Source: JBBPYC01 sp038200275 (lineage in GTDB: Bacteria > Pseudomonadota > Gammaproteobacteria > Burkholderiales > Burkholderiaceae_C). Taken from it: a stretch of 64,000 nt of DNA. The stretch is from NCBI GenBank assembly GCA_038200275.1, contig JBBPYC010000026.1:1-64000 (forward strand), written 5' to 3'. The notes below the pieces were generated by a model that made no database searches, was not told the DNA's origin, and saw nothing but the letters and a program-made list of their open reading frames with translations. A program made the position numbers and the translations under genes. This document shows positions 8,351 to 17,313 of this stretch, one piece after another (the first letter of the stretch is position 1; the number at the start of each line of letters is the position of its first letter).

Positions 8351-9865
8351 TCAAGTCAGCAACGCCTGCGCAAATTCGCGTGCGTTGAAAGTCTCGAGGT
8401 CTTCCAGTTTTTCGCCGACGCCGATGAAGTAGACCGGCACCGGCTGCAACCCCGGCGTAGCGCGCGCGCGGTCCACGCCCCACTGCGCAATCGCGGCCAG
8501 CATGCCGCCCTTGGCGGTACCGTCGAGCTTGGTCACGATCAGGCCCGTCAGGCCCAAGGCGGCATCGAACGACTTGACCTGCGAAAGCGCGTTCTGCCCG
8601 GTGTTGCCGTCGATCACGAGCAGTACCTCGTGCGGTGCGGTGGCGTCGGCCTTTTGCACCACGCGCTTGATCTTCTTGAGCTCGTCCATCAGGTGCAGTT
8701 GCGTCGGCAGCCGGCCCGCGGTGTCGACCAGTACCACGTCCTTGCCGCGCGCCTTGCCGGCGGTGACGGCGTCGAAACTCACGGCGGCCGGGTCGCCGCC
8801 TTCTTGAGCCACGATTTCGACCAAGTTGCGATCGGCCCAGACGCCGAGCTGCTCGCGCGCGGCGGCGCGGAACGTGTCGGCTGCAGCCAGCAGCACGGCC
8901 GCGCCTTCGTTCGACAGATGTTTGGTCAGCTTGCCGATCGACGTCGTCTTGCCCGCGCCGTTCACACCCGCCACCATGATCACGGTCGGCGTGAACTGGC
9001 CGATCACGAGCTCGCGCTCGAGTGGCTTGAGCAGCAGGGTGAGCGCTTCGACCAATGCGTTGCGGACAGCGATCGGATGCGTCGCGCCGCCGGCCTTGAC
9101 GCGCCGCCGCACGTCGTCGAGCAGAAACTGCGTGGCCGGCACGCCGGTATCGGCCAGCAGCAGCGCGGACTCCAGGTCTTCGTACAGCGATTCGGTGATC
9201 TGTGCGCCCGTGAACACGCTCGACAGATTGCTGCCGGTCTTGCGCAGCCCGGTCTTGAGCCGCGATGTCCAGCGTTCGCGTGCTGCGGGAGCGGCTTGCG
9301 GCAGCGGAATCTCGAGCGGCGTGACGAGCGCGCTGCCGATCAGGCTCGACCCGCCGGCCCGCGCGGCAGGGGGCGATGCGAGTGCTGAAGTCCGAATTAC
9401 GGCAGGTGCTGGTGCTTCCGCTTCCGCCCGCACAGGCATTTCGGGAGGTTGGCTGCTTGCCTCACGCGCCATGGGCATGGACGGGAGTGGCGAGGGGGCT
9501 TGTGCAATGCTTGGAAGGGGTGGTGGCGACGGCGCTTGGCTAGGTGCCTGTCCCAATGGGTCAACGTGGGCATCGGCGCCTGACTCGACTTGCTCGTCGT
9601 GCATCAGTTGCGGTGCAGCGGCGGGCAGCTCGGCAGTCTCAGATGTCCCCAATTCCGCGTTGGGCAACGTGACGGCGGGTTGTGTTACCAAGGGCTCTAC
9701 GGCCGCGGCTTCCTGCAGCCGACGGGGCGGCTCAGTGACTTCGACAGCGACTGGGTCTGGTGCTGTGACTGGCGGCAGCGCAGGCATCGGCTCGGCGGGT
9801 GCTGGCGCAACCGGCGGCTCGGCCGCGTCGCTGCCGCCAAAAATCTTCTTCAGGAACTTGAACAT
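8351..9865 (-). CDS. ftsY: Signal recognition particle receptor FtsY
   Basis: The 504-residue protein has a long acidic and proline/alanine-rich A domain of about 200 residues, then the four-helix N domain and the GTPase G domain. G motifs visible are GVNGAGKTTSIGKL (G1), the DTFRAAAREQL block, DTAGRLPTQLHLMDEL (G3) and TKLDGTAKGG (G4). FtsY docks SRP-bound ribosomes at the inner membrane for co-translational insertion. The start at 9865 lies only 29 bases from the divergent M16 peptidase gene, so the two must share overlapping control sequences. ftsY next to the M16 genes, rsmD and coaD is the usual order in Burkholderiales. Confidence 0.97.
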   Translation of the reverse strand: MFKFLKKIFGGSDAAEPPVAPAPAEPMPALPPVTAPDPVAVEVTEPPRRLQEAAAVEPLVTQPAVTLPNAELGTSETAELPAAAPQLMHDEQVESGADAHVDPLGQAPSQAPSPPPLPSIAQAPSPLPSMPMAREASSQPPEMPVRAEAEAPAPAVIRTSALASPPAARAGGSSLIGSALVTPLEIPLPQAAPAARERWTSRLKTGLRKTGSNLSSVFTGAQITESLYEDLESALLLADTGVPATQFLLDDVRRRVKAGGATHPIAVRNALVEALTLLLKPLERELVIGQFTPTVIMVAGVNGAGKTTSIGKLTKHLSNEGAAVLLAAADTFRAAAREQLGVWADRNLVEIVAQEGGDPAAVSFDAVTAGKARGKDVVLVDTAGRLPTQLHLMDELKKIKRVVQKADATAPHEVLLVIDGNTGQNALSQVKSFDAALGLTGLIVTKLDGTAKGGMLAAIAQWGVDRARATPGLQPVPVYFIGVGEKLEDLETFNAREFAQALLT

Positions 9866-9894
9866 TTAGCGGGTTTCTACAATCCGACGATTCT

Positions 9895-11382
9895 ATGAAA
9901 CACCCCATGCAACGACTTTTCTCCATTGGTCTGCTGGCCGCGGCTGCCGCGCTGCCGGCTGGCGCCGCCGAGCCAGCCGCGCCGCCTGTGCAACAGTTCA
10001 AGCTCGCCAACGAGCTGACCGTGATCGTCAAGCCGGACCGGCGCGCGCCCACAGCGGTTCACATGCTCTGGGTGCGCGTGGGCGCGATGGACGAGGTCGA
10101 CGGCACAAGCGGCGTCGCCCACGTGCTTGAGCACATGATGTTCAAAGGCACGCCCGACTTGCCGCCGGGCGAATTCTCGCGCCGCGTGGCCGCCCTTGGC
10201 GGGCGTGAAAACGCCTTTACGTCGCGCGACTACACCGGCTACTACCAGCAGATCCCTGCCAATCGGCTCGAAGACGTGATGAAGCTGGAAGCGGACCGCT
10301 TCGCGCACAACCAGTGGAGCGACGACGAATTCAAGCGCGAGATCGAAGTGGTGAAGGAAGAGCGCCGGATGCGCACCGAGGACTCCCCGCGTGCGCGCAT
10401 GGACGAAATCCTCGACGCGGTGACGTTCGTCGCATCGCCGTACGGCCGGCCGGTGGTCGGCTGGATGAGTGACCTGGATGCGCTCACCCCGGACGATGTG
10501 CGCGCTTTCTATCGGCGCTGGTATGTGCCGGCAAATGCGGCCGTGGTGGTGGCTGGCGATGTCGATGCCGACCAGGTCCGCGTTCTGGCCGAGCGCTATT
10601 ACGGCGCGATTCCCGAGCGCGCGGTGCCAGTGCGCAAGCCGCGTGAGGAGCCGCCGCAGCAGGGCCTGCGCCGCATCGAGTTCAAGGCGCCGGCCGAGCA
10701 GGCATATCTGAAGATGGCGTTCAAGGCGCCGCGCCTGACCGGCTTCGCGCCGATGGTGGCCGAGGCACCGGCACAACCCGTCAGTGGCGCCGGCACTGCC
10801 GCCGCCAAGCCGCCCGCCCAGGTCGACGAAGGCGAAGATGCGCTTGCGCTGACCGTGCTGGCTGCGGTACTCGACGGCTACCGCGGCGCGCGGCTTGATC
10901 GGGCGTTGACGCAGGGGCCGGACCGGGTCGCCGACAGCGCAGGCGCCGGCAACGGTTTATTGGGCCGCGGCCCGCAGCTGTTCGTGCTGGATGCCGTGCC
11001 GGCGGCCGGCAAGACCGTGGCCGATGCAGAACAGCGGCTGCGCGCGCAGATCACCGCAGTGGCTGAAGGCGGCGTGCAGCCATCGGAGCTGAAGCGGGTC
11101 AAGACGCAATGGATTGCAAGCCAGGTTTATCAACGCGATTCGGTGTTTTCGCAGGCGCGGTCGCTCGGCACGTTCTGGGCGCTCGGGCTGCCGCTTGATT
11201 CGGACGACCGGCTGATCGAGCGGCTGCGCGCGGTCACGGCGGATCAGGTGCAGCGCGTGGCAGGCAAATATTTCAATGACGATCAATTGAGCGTCGGCGT
11301 GCTGGTGCCCCAGCCGATCGATCCGAAGCGACCACAGCGACCGGCTGCCACCGGTCCGCTGCACGGTGGCGAACAACGCTGA
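9895..11382 (+). CDS. M16 family zinc metallopeptidase, catalytic subunit
   Basis: The 495-residue protein has a signal peptide (hydrophobic LAAAAALPAG, cleavage near GAAE), so it is probably periplasmic. The inverted zinc motif HVLEH is at residues 76-80, and the downstream glutamate-rich EIEVVKEERRMR supplies the third ligand. Two M16 halves follow. Pitrilysin/insulinase-type peptidases of this kind form a clam-shell that degrades peptides. It is followed six bases later by a second M16 protein lacking the zinc site, so the two likely form a heterodimer. ATGs at 9895 and 9907 are both possible starts. Confidence 0.92.
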   Translation: MKHPMQRLFSIGLLAAAAALPAGAAEPAAPPVQQFKLANELTVIVKPDRRAPTAVHMLWVRVGAMDEVDGTSGVAHVLEHMMFKGTPDLPPGEFSRRVAALGGRENAFTSRDYTGYYQQIPANRLEDVMKLEADRFAHNQWSDDEFKREIEVVKEERRMRTEDSPRARMDEILDAVTFVASPYGRPVVGWMSDLDALTPDDVRAFYRRWYVPANAAVVVAGDVDADQVRVLAERYYGAIPERAVPVRKPREEPPQQGLRRIEFKAPAEQAYLKMAFKAPRLTGFAPMVAEAPAQPVSGAGTAAAKPPAQVDEGEDALALTVLAAVLDGYRGARLDRALTQGPDRVADSAGAGNGLLGRGPQLFVLDAVPAAGKTVADAEQRLRAQITAVAEGGVQPSELKRVKTQWIASQVYQRDSVFSQARSLGTFWALGLPLDSDDRLIERLRAVTADQVQRVAGKYFNDDQLSVGVLVPQPIDPKRPQRPAATGPLHGGEQR

Positions 11383-11388
11383 GACTGT

Positions 11389-12738
11389 ATGAAAAAGATA
11401 GCTGAAAACGCAATCTGTACCGGTGCAGTCGCGCTGTTTGCCTCGATTTTTTGTGCTGCGGCAGCCCATGCGGCGATCCCGATCGACCACTGGACCCAGC
11501 CGAGCGGTGCGCAGGTCTATCTGGTGCCGAGCCCCGGCATTCCGATGATCGACGTGCAAATCGACTTCGACGCTGGCAGCCGGCGCGATCCGGCAGGCAA
11601 GGCTGGCCTGGCCAACGTGACCGCGAGCGAGGCGAGCAAGGGGGTGAAGGCCGACGGCGACATGCCTGCGATCGACGAGAACGCGCTCAGCGAAGCCTGG
11701 GCTGACCTGGGTGCCACCTTCGATGCGCGTGCCGGCGATGACCGCATGAGCTTTTCGCTGCGCACCTTGTCCGAGCGGGAATTGCTTGCTCAAGCCGGCG
11801 CGTTGGCTGCGCGGCAACTCGGCGAACCGGCCTTTCCCGCCGAGGTCTGGCAGCGAGATCGCCAGCGGCTGGCCGCCGCCTTGCGTGAGGCCAACACCCG
11901 GCCGGCGACCGTGGCGCGCCGAACGTTTGCCGCCGCCGTCTACGGGAGCCACCCCTATGGCTACGAGACGACCGAGCAGACGATCGAGCGCATCGAGCCG
12001 GCCGATATGGCCGCGTTCTATGACCGCACGATCCGGCCGTGCCGGGCCAAGATCAGCATCGTCGGCGCAATCGACCGCGCGCGCGCCGACGCACTGGCCA
12101 CGCAGCTGCTGTCGCGACTGCCCGAGCCGTCTCGTTGCGACGCGCTGCCACCGGTGGCGGATGTGCAGCCGCTTGCGCAAGGCGTCGAGCGTGACGTTCC
12201 GTTCGCCTCAGCCCAGGCGCACATCCTGATTGGTCAGCCCGGCTACCCGCGCAGCGATCCGGACTACTTTCCGCTCACGGTGGGCAACCACATCCTGGGG
12301 GGCGGCGGCTTCACGTCGCGGCTGACTTCGCAAGTGCGGGAGAAGCGCGGCTTGAGCTACAGCGTCTACAGCTACTTCGCGCCCGGGCTGCACGCGGGTG
12401 CGTTCACGATTGGCATGCAGACGCGGCCCGATCAGGCGCAGCAGGCGGTGCAAGTGTCCAAGGACGTGCTGGCAAGGTTCGTTGCCGATGGCCCCACGGC
12501 GGACGAACTCGAAGCAGCGAAACAGAACCTGATCGGCGGCTTTGCGTTGCGCCTGGACAGCAACCGCGACCTGCTCGGCAACGTGGCGAACATCGCCTGG
12601 AACAACTTGCCACTGGACTATCTGGACCACTGGACCGAGCACGTACAGGCGTTGACCGTGGCCGACATCAAGGCCGCGTTTCAGCGCAAGCTGCAGCCGG
12701 ACCGGATGGTGACGGTGGTGGTCGGCGGCCAGCCGTGA
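11389..12738 (+). CDS. M16 family peptidase, non-catalytic subunit
   Basis: The 449-residue protein has a signal peptide ending near AHAA and the M16 fold, but the zinc motif position reads GLANVTASEAS instead of HxxEH, so it cannot bind the catalytic zinc. It retains the second-domain block EKRGLSYSVYSYF, with the Arg/Tyr pair used for substrate binding. This split arrangement is known from bacterial M16B heterodimers. It sits six bases after the catalytic subunit, and its stop overlaps the rsmD start. Confidence 0.92.
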   Translation: MKKIAENAICTGAVALFASIFCAAAAHAAIPIDHWTQPSGAQVYLVPSPGIPMIDVQIDFDAGSRRDPAGKAGLANVTASEASKGVKADGDMPAIDENALSEAWADLGATFDARAGDDRMSFSLRTLSERELLAQAGALAARQLGEPAFPAEVWQRDRQRLAAALREANTRPATVARRTFAAAVYGSHPYGYETTEQTIERIEPADMAAFYDRTIRPCRAKISIVGAIDRARADALATQLLSRLPEPSRCDALPPVADVQPLAQGVERDVPFASAQAHILIGQPGYPRSDPDYFPLTVGNHILGGGGFTSRLTSQVREKRGLSYSVYSYFAPGLHAGAFTIGMQTRPDQAQQAVQVSKDVLARFVADGPTADELEAAKQNLIGGFALRLDSNRDLLGNVANIAWNNLPLDYLDHWTEHVQALTVADIKAAFQRKLQPDRMVTVVVGGQP

Positions 12739-13355
12739 CGGCAGTGTCCAGCCGCAGCGGGCGCGGGCCGACTCGACCTGCCGCTGCTGCGCCGGGGCTG
12801 GTGCGCTTGATCGGCGGCAAGTGGAAGCGCACGCCGCTGAACGTTTCCGATCGACCCGGTTTGCGGCCCACACCGAACCGGGTGCGCAAGACGTTGTTCG
12901 ACTGGCTCGGACACGATTTGGACGGCTGGATCGTCTACGACGCATTTGCCGGCAGCGGCGCCTTGGGGCTGGAGGCCGGCTCGCGCGGTGCAGCGCGGGT
13001 GACTTTGTGCGAGCAGGACACCGCGCTGGCAGCCGGACTGAAGGCAGTCGCCAGACGGCTTGATCCAAAAGCCCTTACCCTCCACGTCGAGCGCGGTGAC
13101 GGCGTAGCCGCTCTGCGCCGGCAACCGAGCAACAGTTGCGATCTGGTGCTGCTCGACCCGCCGTTTGAGACCGGACTACATGACCCCGCGCTCGCTGCCG
13201 CGGCTGGCGCGCTGCGACTGCAGGGTCGAATTTATCTCGAAGCACCGACGCGCTGGTCTTTGGAGCGCCTGCAGGCACTTGGTCTCGAGACGTTGAAATA
13301 CCTGCATGCGGGCAGCGTTCACGCGCATCTGATCGGCCGGCTAACCATCGTTTGA
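12735..13355 (+). CDS. rsmD: 16S rRNA (guanine(966)-N2)-methyltransferase RsmD
   Basis: A 206-residue Rossmann-fold methyltransferase. VRLIGGKWKRTPL and LRPTPNRVRKTLFDWL are the family N-terminal signature. VYDAFAGSGALGLEA binds SAM, and DLVLLDPPF is the DPPF catalytic motif of N2-guanine methyltransferases. RsmD methylates G966 of 16S rRNA in the assembled 30S subunit. The GTG start at 12735 overlaps the stop of the upstream M16 gene, so translation is coupled. coaD follows, as is usual. Confidence 0.95.
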   Translation: MTAVSSRSGRGPTRPAAAAPGLVRLIGGKWKRTPLNVSDRPGLRPTPNRVRKTLFDWLGHDLDGWIVYDAFAGSGALGLEAGSRGAARVTLCEQDTALAAGLKAVARRLDPKALTLHVERGDGVAALRRQPSNSCDLVLLDPPFETGLHDPALAAAAGALRLQGRIYLEAPTRWSLERLQALGLETLKYLHAGSVHAHLIGRLTIV

Positions 13356-13403
13356 TGCGCCGCATAATAATTTGCCACGCTTGTGGCAGCAACGGGAATG
13401 CGC

Positions 13404-13976
13404 ATGGCCAGCAGCAAAGTTGATGAAAACCGCGCACCGCAAGCGCACCGGCCACCAGGCCAGCGTCTCTCAGTGTCGGCTGTCTACCCAGGCACGTTCG
13501 ATCCGATCACGCTGGGCCACGAAGACCTGGTGCGGCGTGCGGCCACAATGTTCGATCGGGTCGTGGTCGGCGTCGCCGTTGGCCACCACAAGCGCACGAT
13601 GTTCACGCTGGATGAACGCATCAGAATGGCGCAGGAGACGCTCGGCGAGATCGCTGGTGTCGAGGTGGTGCCGTTTTCCGGATTGGTGGTCGAGTTTGCG
13701 GCTGCGCAGGAAGCTTGCGTGATGCTGCGCGGATTGCGCTCCAGTACCGACTACGACTACGAGAGCCAGTTGGCCGGCATGAACCGTCGGATGGCGCCTG
13801 CGATCGAGACGGTATTTCTGCCGCCAGGCGATGCGGTGCAGCACATCTCAAGCACGCTGGTACGAGAAATTGTCAAACTGGGCGGCGATGTCAGCGCCTT
13901 CGTTGCCGTGCCGGTGCTCAGCCGGCTTCACGCGAGGGTGGTTCAAATTCGTGAAGAAGAAGAAGCGACCAAGTAG
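13404..13976 (+). CDS. coaD: Phosphopantetheine adenylyltransferase CoaD
   Basis: The nucleotidyltransferase signature VYPGTFDPITLGHEDL carries the TxGH motif, and ISSTLVREI is the second nucleotide-binding motif (ISSTxxR). The block LRGLRSSTDYDYESQLAGMNR is diagnostic of CoaD. The enzyme makes dephospho-CoA from 4'-phosphopantetheine and ATP in coenzyme A synthesis. The N-terminal lead before the first strand is about 25 residues longer than in most homologues, so translation may start later; in-frame starts exist at 13383 (GTG), 13398 and 13404. The last gene of the plus-strand M16-rsmD-coaD run. Confidence 0.95.
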   Translation: MASSKVDENRAPQAHRPPGQRLSVSAVYPGTFDPITLGHEDLVRRAATMFDRVVVGVAVGHHKRTMFTLDERIRMAQETLGEIAGVEVVPFSGLVVEFAAAQEACVMLRGLRSSTDYDYESQLAGMNRRMAPAIETVFLPPGDAVQHISSTLVREIVKLGGDVSAFVAVPVLSRLHARVVQIREEEEATK

Positions 13977-14092
13977 GGGCAATTCCTCGCTAGATGACGG
14001 ATCGAATCGAGGCTGGTGTCATTTCTGCGAAAAGCCGTCGATCATCGGCCGATCAACCCGAGCTGGGCCGATCACCGCATCGCGTCTGAATA

Positions 14093-15409
14093 TCAGGCCG
14101 ACACTGGCGCCGGGGTAAAGATGCTTGCATTCTGCAAGTCTTCGTGTGTCTGGCCGGCTTGCAGTGCATTCACGAGCTTGATCCAGCTCGGATCGGGTTG
14201 CTCGATTCGGAATGCATACCAGCCGCTCACGCCATTCACGCTTTCACGCACTGCCATCACGCGAAGTTGCGAACGTTCGGCGTTGCCGAGTTGAACCGTA
14301 ACGTCGAACCACTGATTCAACGGCACCACAACAGACGAGGACGCGAGAAGGCCTTGCTCTGATGCCTCAATCACAAGCATGGCGCGCGCTCGCGTATCTG
14401 AGGTGTCGCCAAGCTGAATCGAAGCCGGGCACTTGATCGCGTAGCGCTGATGCCGCCGTAGACGATGTCCGGTCCGCGCAGTTTGATCGAGCGCAGGCAG
14501 CACGTCGGCGTATTCGGACGTGTCGTAGATGGCGCGCAACATCACACGCCGGCGATCGTCAAGGTTTTCAAACACCCGCGTCTTCTGGTTGAAGAAGTAA
14601 TCGAGCAACTCGGGCGTCATGACCGGATCGTTGGTCGTGAAGTAACGCCGATTCGGCACCACAATGTTCGGCAGTGTGATTTCAGTGAAGTAGGAATGCA
14701 GGTTCTTGCGCTGGGTGCGCCGGCCGTAGATCTGCTTGAAGATCTCAGGCGCCGTGGATAAGTCAAGCGATGCACCAATGGCCGGCGCGCCGTTCACAAA
14801 ATCGTAGTTGTCGATCTTTTTTTCGTTCAACCGCTGAAAGAACAGCAGCGACTCATACATCTCGATGCGGTTGGGGTTGACCGCGATGACGAGATGCCGG
14901 GTGTCGAAAAACGCTGTGGAATATTCATACATGAACTTCATCAGCGGAAAAAGAATCGCGCCGCCCGTGCTGCGATAGCGCGGATGGACAGCCAGTGCCG
15001 AAACTTCCGCGATGTTGCCGCCCTTGGCGCGCACACCGCCCAACTCGAACACCTGTTGCATCGGAAAGCCAAACGAGCTGTCCCGAATGAGCGACATGGT
15101 GCCGACCACTTCACCATCGTAGGTGGCACACAGCGTGGTGGTTGTTGGTAGGGCGTGATAGATGGTCGCCCGCATGCCGGACGGGTCGGGTTTTTGAAAG
15201 CCACTGGCTACATAGGCATCGTGCAGGAGGCGGAAGCAGGCTTCCAGTTCTTCCTTGGTATCGGCAATCTTTAGCATTAAGCGTGGGTCTGGTGCGGGAT
15301 CGCAGTCGATGAACGAGCGGAAAATCGAGAAGCGGACGGAGCGGGGAAAGCTCGCGAACCCCTTGCGTAGCGTGGTATGCCAAAACTTTCTAAGCGGTGC
15401 GTTTTTCAT
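14093..15409 (-). CDS. FeeM-like / exosortase-associated N-acyltransferase fused to a C-terminal PilZ domain
   Basis: A 438-residue protein. The N-terminal two-thirds (from MLKIADTKEELEACFRLLHD) has the GNAT-like fold of FeeM N-acyl-amino-acid synthases and exosortase-associated acyltransferases: EVSALAVHPRYRSTGGAILF is the acyl-donor loop and HLVIAVNPNRIEMYE follows. The last ~110 residues look like PilZ: RRHQR fits the RxxxR motif, and EASEQG occupies the (D/N)xSxxG position with Glu in place of Asp/Asn. FeeM enzymes acylate amino acids from acyl-ACP; PilZ domains bind cyclic di-GMP. I chose the ATG at 15409 because the frame upstream to 15610 looks non-coding. It lies just upstream of the exosortase locus, on the opposite strand. 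Confidence 0.75.
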   Translation of the reverse strand: MKNAPLRKFWHTTLRKGFASFPRSVRFSIFRSFIDCDPAPDPRLMLKIADTKEELEACFRLLHDAYVASGFQKPDPSGMRATIYHALPTTTTLCATYDGEVVGTMSLIRDSSFGFPMQQVFELGGVRAKGGNIAEVSALAVHPRYRSTGGAILFPLMKFMYEYSTAFFDTRHLVIAVNPNRIEMYESLLFFQRLNEKKIDNYDFVNGAPAIGASLDLSTAPEIFKQIYGRRTQRKNLHSYFTEITLPNIVVPNRRYFTTNDPVMTPELLDYFFNQKTRVFENLDDRRRVMLRAIYDTSEYADVLPALDQTARTGHRLRRHQRYAIKCPASIQLGDTSDTRARAMLVIEASEQGLLASSSVVVPLNQWFDVTVQLGNAERSQLRVMAVRESVNGVSGWYAFRIEQPDPSWIKLVNALQAGQTHEDLQNASIFTPAPVSA

Positions 15410-15547
15410 TCTAGTGAGCTGATATTGCGCAGCAACGTTCCCATCCGGCCGAAAAGTAACGACTTGTACGCGGTTGCAGCACCCCCACGGCGGCTGCTTA
15501 TCCCAATGTTCACGCGGGTCGTCGCGGGTCAAGTCGGTTTTCCCTCC

Positions 15548-15564
15548 GAGGGGATGATCCCCTC
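15548..15564. repeat. 17-bp perfect palindrome upstream of the acyltransferase-PilZ gene
   Basis: GAGGGGAT-G-ATCCCCTC is a perfect 8-bp inverted repeat around one central base. It lies about 140 bases upstream of the acyltransferase start at 15409. It could be an operator or a hairpin; no T-run follows on either strand, so it is not a classical terminator. Confidence 0.5.
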
Positions 15565-15685
15565 CAGCGGCCACAATCTGCCAGCCAATTGAGCCGACCA
15601 GAAGGAACAATTGATCAGATGTGGCGTCCTTCGGCGTATAGGAACGCTGACGACGAGTTGCGCGTGAACGAACTCACATTTCTAG

Positions 15686-15696
15686 GAGTCTGTCGG
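15686..15696 (+). repeat. Left terminal inverted repeat of the IS1182-family element
   Basis: GAGTCTGTCGG, perfectly complementary to 17299-17309, directly next to flanking CTAG. Confidence 0.85.
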
Positions 15697-15766
15697 GCTT
15701 TCCCCACTTCTCCAAGCTGAAGCCCGCTGGGACAATTCTGCGCAAGTACAAAGCGAGCCTTGCCGC

Positions 15767-17122
15767 ATGAGCCGATTCATCGCCGTTGACCGAGACACCG
15801 CTTACCTGCTGCCGCCATCGGTCAACGAATGGTTGCCGCAGGACCACCTGGCCCGCTTTGTCGTGGAAGTCATCGATCAGCTGGACCTGAGCGAACTGGT
15901 GCGCCAATACGCCGGATGCGGCAGCGCCGCATACCACCCGGCGATGCTGCTGGGCTTGCTTGTGTACGGCTACGCCACCGGCGTGCATTCCAGCCGCAAG
16001 ATCGAGCGCGCTTGCAGCGACTCGGTGGCCTTTCGCTTCATTGCCGCCAACAGCCAGCCCGACCACGACAGCATCGCCGCCTTCCGGCGCCGCTTTCTGC
16101 CGCAAATCGAAGCGCTGTTTGTGCAAGTGCTGATGCTGGCGCGCGAGATGAAGTGTTTAAAGCTGGGCACCATTGCGCTGGACGGCACCAAGATCGCCGC
16201 CAACGCCAGCAAGCACAAAGCGCTGTCCTGGGAGCACGCCAACAAGATCGAGGCTCAATTGCGCAGCGAAGTGCAGCAGCTTTTGCAACTGGCCGAGGCC
16301 AGCGACAACCAGCCGCTGGCCGACGGTCTTGACGTGCCCGCCGAGATCGCGCGGCGCGAGGCGCGCCTGGCCGCGCTGGCACAAGCCAAGGCCAGCATCG
16401 AAGCGCGCGCGGCCGAGCGGCACGCCGCCCAGCAGCAGGAGTACGAAGCCAAAGTGACCCGCCGCCAGGCTCAGCGCGAGGCGGGCAAGAAGCCCGGCGG
16501 CAAAGAGCCACAACCCCCGGCTGGCAGCCCCAGAGCCGGCGACCAAGTCAGCCTCACCGACGAAGAATCGCGCATCATGCCCGGCTCAGGTGGCAGCTTT
16601 GGGCAAAGCTACAACGCGCAAGCGGCAGTGGACACCGACACGATGCTGGTCGTGAGTGCCCACGTCACGCAAGCGAGCAACGACAAGCGAGAGGTCACCC
16701 CGACGCTGGCCCAGCTCCAAGCCCTGCCGCCCGAGCTCGGGCAGGTCGAGGCCCTGCTGACCGACACCGGCTACTTCAGCGCCGCCAACGTGCTGGCGTG
16801 TGAGGCCAGCGGCATCACACCGCTGGTGGCGATCAAGCGCGACTCGCACCACCTGCCGGCGCTTGAGCGCTTTGCGGCCGATCAACCGGCGCCCGACGGC
16901 GACAACCCGGTGCTCAACATGGCGCATCGGCTGAAGAGCAAGGCAGGGCGGGCCCTGTATGCACTGCGCAAACAGACCGTGGAGCCGGTGTTTGGCATCA
17001 TCAAGCGCGTGATGGGCTGGCGCCAGATGAGCATGCGGGGGCTGGCCAAGGCACGTGGCGAATGGTCTTTGGTGACGATGGCTTGGAACATCAAGCGATT
17101 GCACGTGCTGCGGCGAGCGTGA
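15767..17122 (+). CDS. IS1182-family transposase
   Basis: The 451-residue protein has the IS1182/DUF772 N-terminal domain (VNEWLPQDHLARFVVEVID, and HSSRKIERAC) followed by an RNase H-like DDE core interrupted by a long charged insertion (about residues 150-260). Catalytic candidates are Asp in ALDGTKIAAN, Asp in LLTDTGYFSAAN and Glu in TVEPVFGIIKRVMGWRQ. It is full length with no frameshift, so the element may be active. Confidence 0.93.
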   Translation: MSRFIAVDRDTAYLLPPSVNEWLPQDHLARFVVEVIDQLDLSELVRQYAGCGSAAYHPAMLLGLLVYGYATGVHSSRKIERACSDSVAFRFIAANSQPDHDSIAAFRRRFLPQIEALFVQVLMLAREMKCLKLGTIALDGTKIAANASKHKALSWEHANKIEAQLRSEVQQLLQLAEASDNQPLADGLDVPAEIARREARLAALAQAKASIEARAAERHAAQQQEYEAKVTRRQAQREAGKKPGGKEPQPPAGSPRAGDQVSLTDEESRIMPGSGGSFGQSYNAQAAVDTDTMLVVSAHVTQASNDKREVTPTLAQLQALPPELGQVEALLTDTGYFSAANVLACEASGITPLVAIKRDSHHLPALERFAADQPAPDGDNPVLNMAHRLKSKAGRALYALRKQTVEPVFGIIKRVMGWRQMSMRGLAKARGEWSLVTMAWNIKRLHVLRRA

Positions 17123-17298
17123 ATCGAAAAGAGGGGGCATTCATGCCCCAAAACGCGCCTGCTTTAGTTCTTTGAAAGCATTGCAAGACCTCGCACGTGA
17201 ATCTCCGTGCCTTCCAGGGGCCCGACTGGGCAAAACACACCGCGCGTAACCGGTAAAACACCGCCAAGACGAAATCTGCGAGCTCGGTGGGCTCAAGT

Positions 17299-17309
17299 CC
17301 GACAGACTC
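17299..17309 (-). repeat. Right terminal inverted repeat of the IS1182-family element
   Basis: CCGACAGACTC, the reverse complement of the left repeat at 15686-15696, followed by CTAG. Confidence 0.85.
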
Positions 17310-17313
17310 CTAG

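Larger units (their letters stand above)
15686..17309 (+). mobile_element. Intact IS1182-family insertion sequence, 1624 bp
   Basis: The element is bounded by 11-bp perfect terminal inverted repeats, GAGTCTGTCGG at 15686-15696 and its complement at 17299-17309; similarity continues a few bases inward (CTT after one mismatch). Both ends are flanked by CTAG (15682-15685 and 17310-17313), either a 4-bp target duplication or use of a palindromic target. It carries one full-length transposase. It separates the acyltransferase-PilZ gene from the exopolysaccharide locus. Confidence 0.88.

Noticed and set aside
9877..10776. Long minus-strand frame opposite the first M16 peptidase
   Set aside because: Antisense shadow; the plus strand carries the HxxEH peptidase.
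15410..15610. N-terminal extension of the acyltransferase-PilZ frame
   Set aside because: The extra 67 codons look non-coding and include the 17-bp palindrome; the start at 15409 fits better.
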